Assembly (NCBI GenBank): GCA_024763295.1
Contig: JANTFU010000137.1
Location: 1 to 6,413, forward strand
Direction: 5' to 3'
Source of the DNA: Anaerolineales bacterium
Lineage (GTDB): Bacteria > Chloroflexota > Anaerolineae > Anaerolineales > Villigracilaceae
DNA length: 6,413 bases
The translations under genes and the position numbers were made by a program. The notes beneath the pieces were generated by a model. It did no database searches. It was not told the DNA's origin and saw only the letters and a program-made list of their open reading frames with translations. This document shows positions 5,452 to 6,413 of this stretch, piece after piece; position 1 is the stretch's first letter, and each line of letters starts with the position of its first letter.

Positions 5452-5823
5452 ATGATCCAACGAGAATCTCGACTTAAGGTTGCTGATAACTCCGGTGCAC
5501 GTGAAATCCTCGTCATCAATGTGATGGGCGGCTCTGTGCGTAAATACGGTGAAGTCGGCGATGTTGTTGTTGCAACCGTCAAATCGGCTGCACCGCAAGG
5601 CGCTGTCAAAAAGAGCGAGATCGTAAAAGCCGTTATCGTGCGTTGTTCGAAAGAATGGCGTCGTGATGATGGTTCCCGAATCCGCTTTGACGATAATGCT
5701 GCCGTCATTCTTGATAATGATGGAAAAAACCCCAAGGGCAGCCGCATCTTTGGACCGGTCGCACGCGAATTGCGTGAACGCGGGTTCACAAAGATTGTTT
5801 CGCTTGCCCCGGAAGCACTTTAG
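5452..5823 (+). CDS. rplN: 50S ribosomal protein L14
   Basis: The protein has 123 residues, essentially the family length of 122-123. It starts MIQRESRLKVADNSGAREIL, the near-universal L14 opening, and has GDVVVATVKSAAPQGAVKKS (about 37-56), RFDDNAAVILDNDGKNPKGS (about 78-97) and the ending FGPVARELRERGFTKIVSLAPEAL. L14 lies at the subunit interface, bridges to 16S rRNA, and is where the silencing factor RsfS docks in other bacteria. AGGAG (5439-5443), inside the end of rpsQ, is 8 nt before the ATG; the two genes are 3 nt apart. Confidence 0.98.
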   Translation: MIQRESRLKVADNSGAREILVINVMGGSVRKYGEVGDVVVATVKSAAPQGAVKKSEIVKAVIVRCSKEWRRDDGSRIRFDDNAAVILDNDGKNPKGSRIFGPVARELRERGFTKIVSLAPEAL

Positions 5824-5843
5824 GGTTTTGGGAGCAGAAAAAG

Positions 5844-6173
5844 ATGAAGAATAAAATCCGCAAAGGCGATACCGTTGAGATTATCAGCGGACGCTTTGAA
5901 GATAAAGGTAGACGCGGAGAGGTCATTAACGTCCTCCCTAAAGATGGTCGTGTTGTTGTGCAAGGCGTCAATATCCGCACCAAGCATCAGGCTCAAGTGC
6001 AGACACAAGGGCGTACGATCAATCCCGGTCTGATTAAATTTGAAGGACCAATCCATGTTTCAAACGTGATGTTGGTTTGCCCCAAATGTGATCAGCCTAC
6101 CCGTATTGCTGTTCAGCGCGACGAAGATGGCTCGCACCGCGTTTGCAAAAAATGCGAAGCGATCATTGACTAA
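5844..6173 (+). CDS. rplX: 50S ribosomal protein L24 with C-terminal Cys4 motif
   Basis: The protein has 109 residues, within the usual range. The N-terminal KOW domain is clear: KIRKGDTVEIISGRFEDKGR (about 3-22), then the GEVINVLPKDGRVVVQGVNI segment. The C-terminus carries two CxxC pairs, Cys79/Cys82 (CPKC) and Cys101/Cys104 (CKKC), spaced like a zinc ribbon. Many non-enterobacterial L24 proteins have this form; zinc binding is expected from the pattern but not shown. L24 is an assembly-initiating protein that binds the 5' domain of 23S rRNA near the tunnel exit. GGGAG (5830-5834) is 9 nt before the ATG, and rplN ends 20 nt upstream. Confidence 0.97.
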   Translation: MKNKIRKGDTVEIISGRFEDKGRRGEVINVLPKDGRVVVQGVNIRTKHQAQVQTQGRTINPGLIKFEGPIHVSNVMLVCPKCDQPTRIAVQRDEDGSHRVCKKCEAIID

Positions 6174-6193
6174 AGGCTGGCTGGAGCGTTGAT

Positions 6194-6413
6194 ATGAATA
6201 AAATGAAAGCTTTTTATCAAGACGAAGCGGTCGCTGCCCTAAAAAAGGAATTTTCCTTCAGTAGCGTTATGCAGGTGCCGCGTATTGAAAAGGTCGTTGT
6301 CAACATCGGTTTAGGTGAAGCAAAAGATAATCCGAAAGTGCTTGAAGCCGCCGCTGGCGATTTGGCGACCATTACCGGGCAGCGCCCCGTGATGACCAAA
6401 TCGCGCAAGAGCA
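6194..6413 (+). CDS. rplE: 50S ribosomal protein L5, N-terminal part (3' truncated by window edge)
   Basis: Seventy-three complete codons are present. They begin MNKMKAFYQDEAVAALKKEF and include VPRIEKVVVNIGLGEAKDNP (about 28-47) and ITGQRPVMTKSRKS at the edge, all diagnostic of L5. The full family length is about 180 residues, so more than half lies outside. L5 binds 5S rRNA and, with L18, docks it on the large subunit; it also forms a bridge to the small-subunit head. GGAG (6183-6186) is 7 nt before the ATG at 6194, which favours that start over the in-frame ATG three codons later. It follows rplX by 20 nt in standard spc order. Confidence 0.97.
   Translation, partial: MNKMKAFYQDEAVAALKKEFSFSSVMQVPRIEKVVVNIGLGEAKDNPKVLEAAAGDLATITGQRPVMTKSRKS

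Noticed and set aside
1..6413. Hidden novel system, mobile element or horizontally acquired insert
   Set aside because: The window is filled by conserved translation genes in standard order with even composition. Apart from the 225-nt leader there is no room for another system.

Overview
This window is a stretch of the bacterial str–S10–spc ribosomal protein cluster. All 14 genes lie on the + strand, in the order tuf (3' end), rpsJ, [225-nt gap], rplC, rplD, rplW, rplB, rpsS, rplV, rpsC, rplP, rpmC, rpsQ, rplN, rplX, rplE (5' end). Every protein is recognisable by family sequence and none is disrupted. The base composition is close to balanced, the genes are tightly packed, and most starts have a purine-rich Shine-Dalgarno sequence. 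The protein sequences (L4 and S3 in particular) and the four-cysteine L24 suggest a non-proteobacterial lineage. My best guess is Chloroflexota, perhaps an Anaerolineae-like organism, but this rests on general resemblance and is not certain.

Layout: positions 1-448 hold the end of EF-Tu and complete S10, only 11 nt apart, so S10 looks like the last gene of the str-type unit. Positions 449-673 carry no gene. They hold a plausible sigma70-type promoter and three inverted repeats that could form an RNA leader in front of rplC. From 674 onward the genes for L3, L4, L23, L2, S19, L22, S3, L16, L29, S17, L14, L24 and L5 follow with gaps of 2-34 nt or overlaps of 1-4 nt. This is the layout of one co-transcribed unit that runs past the right edge.

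Function: EF-Tu delivers aminoacyl-tRNA to the ribosome, and the other genes encode parts of the small subunit (S10, S19, S3, S17) and large subunit (L3, L4, L23, L2, L22, L16, L29, L14, L24, L5). Their clustering allows balanced synthesis, usually under feedback control by one of the encoded proteins binding its own mRNA.

I found no mobile element, CRISPR array, tRNA/rRNA gene, foreign gene or new multi-gene system. The part most worth a second look is the structured gap between rpsJ and rplC, followed by the unusually short S19 tail.
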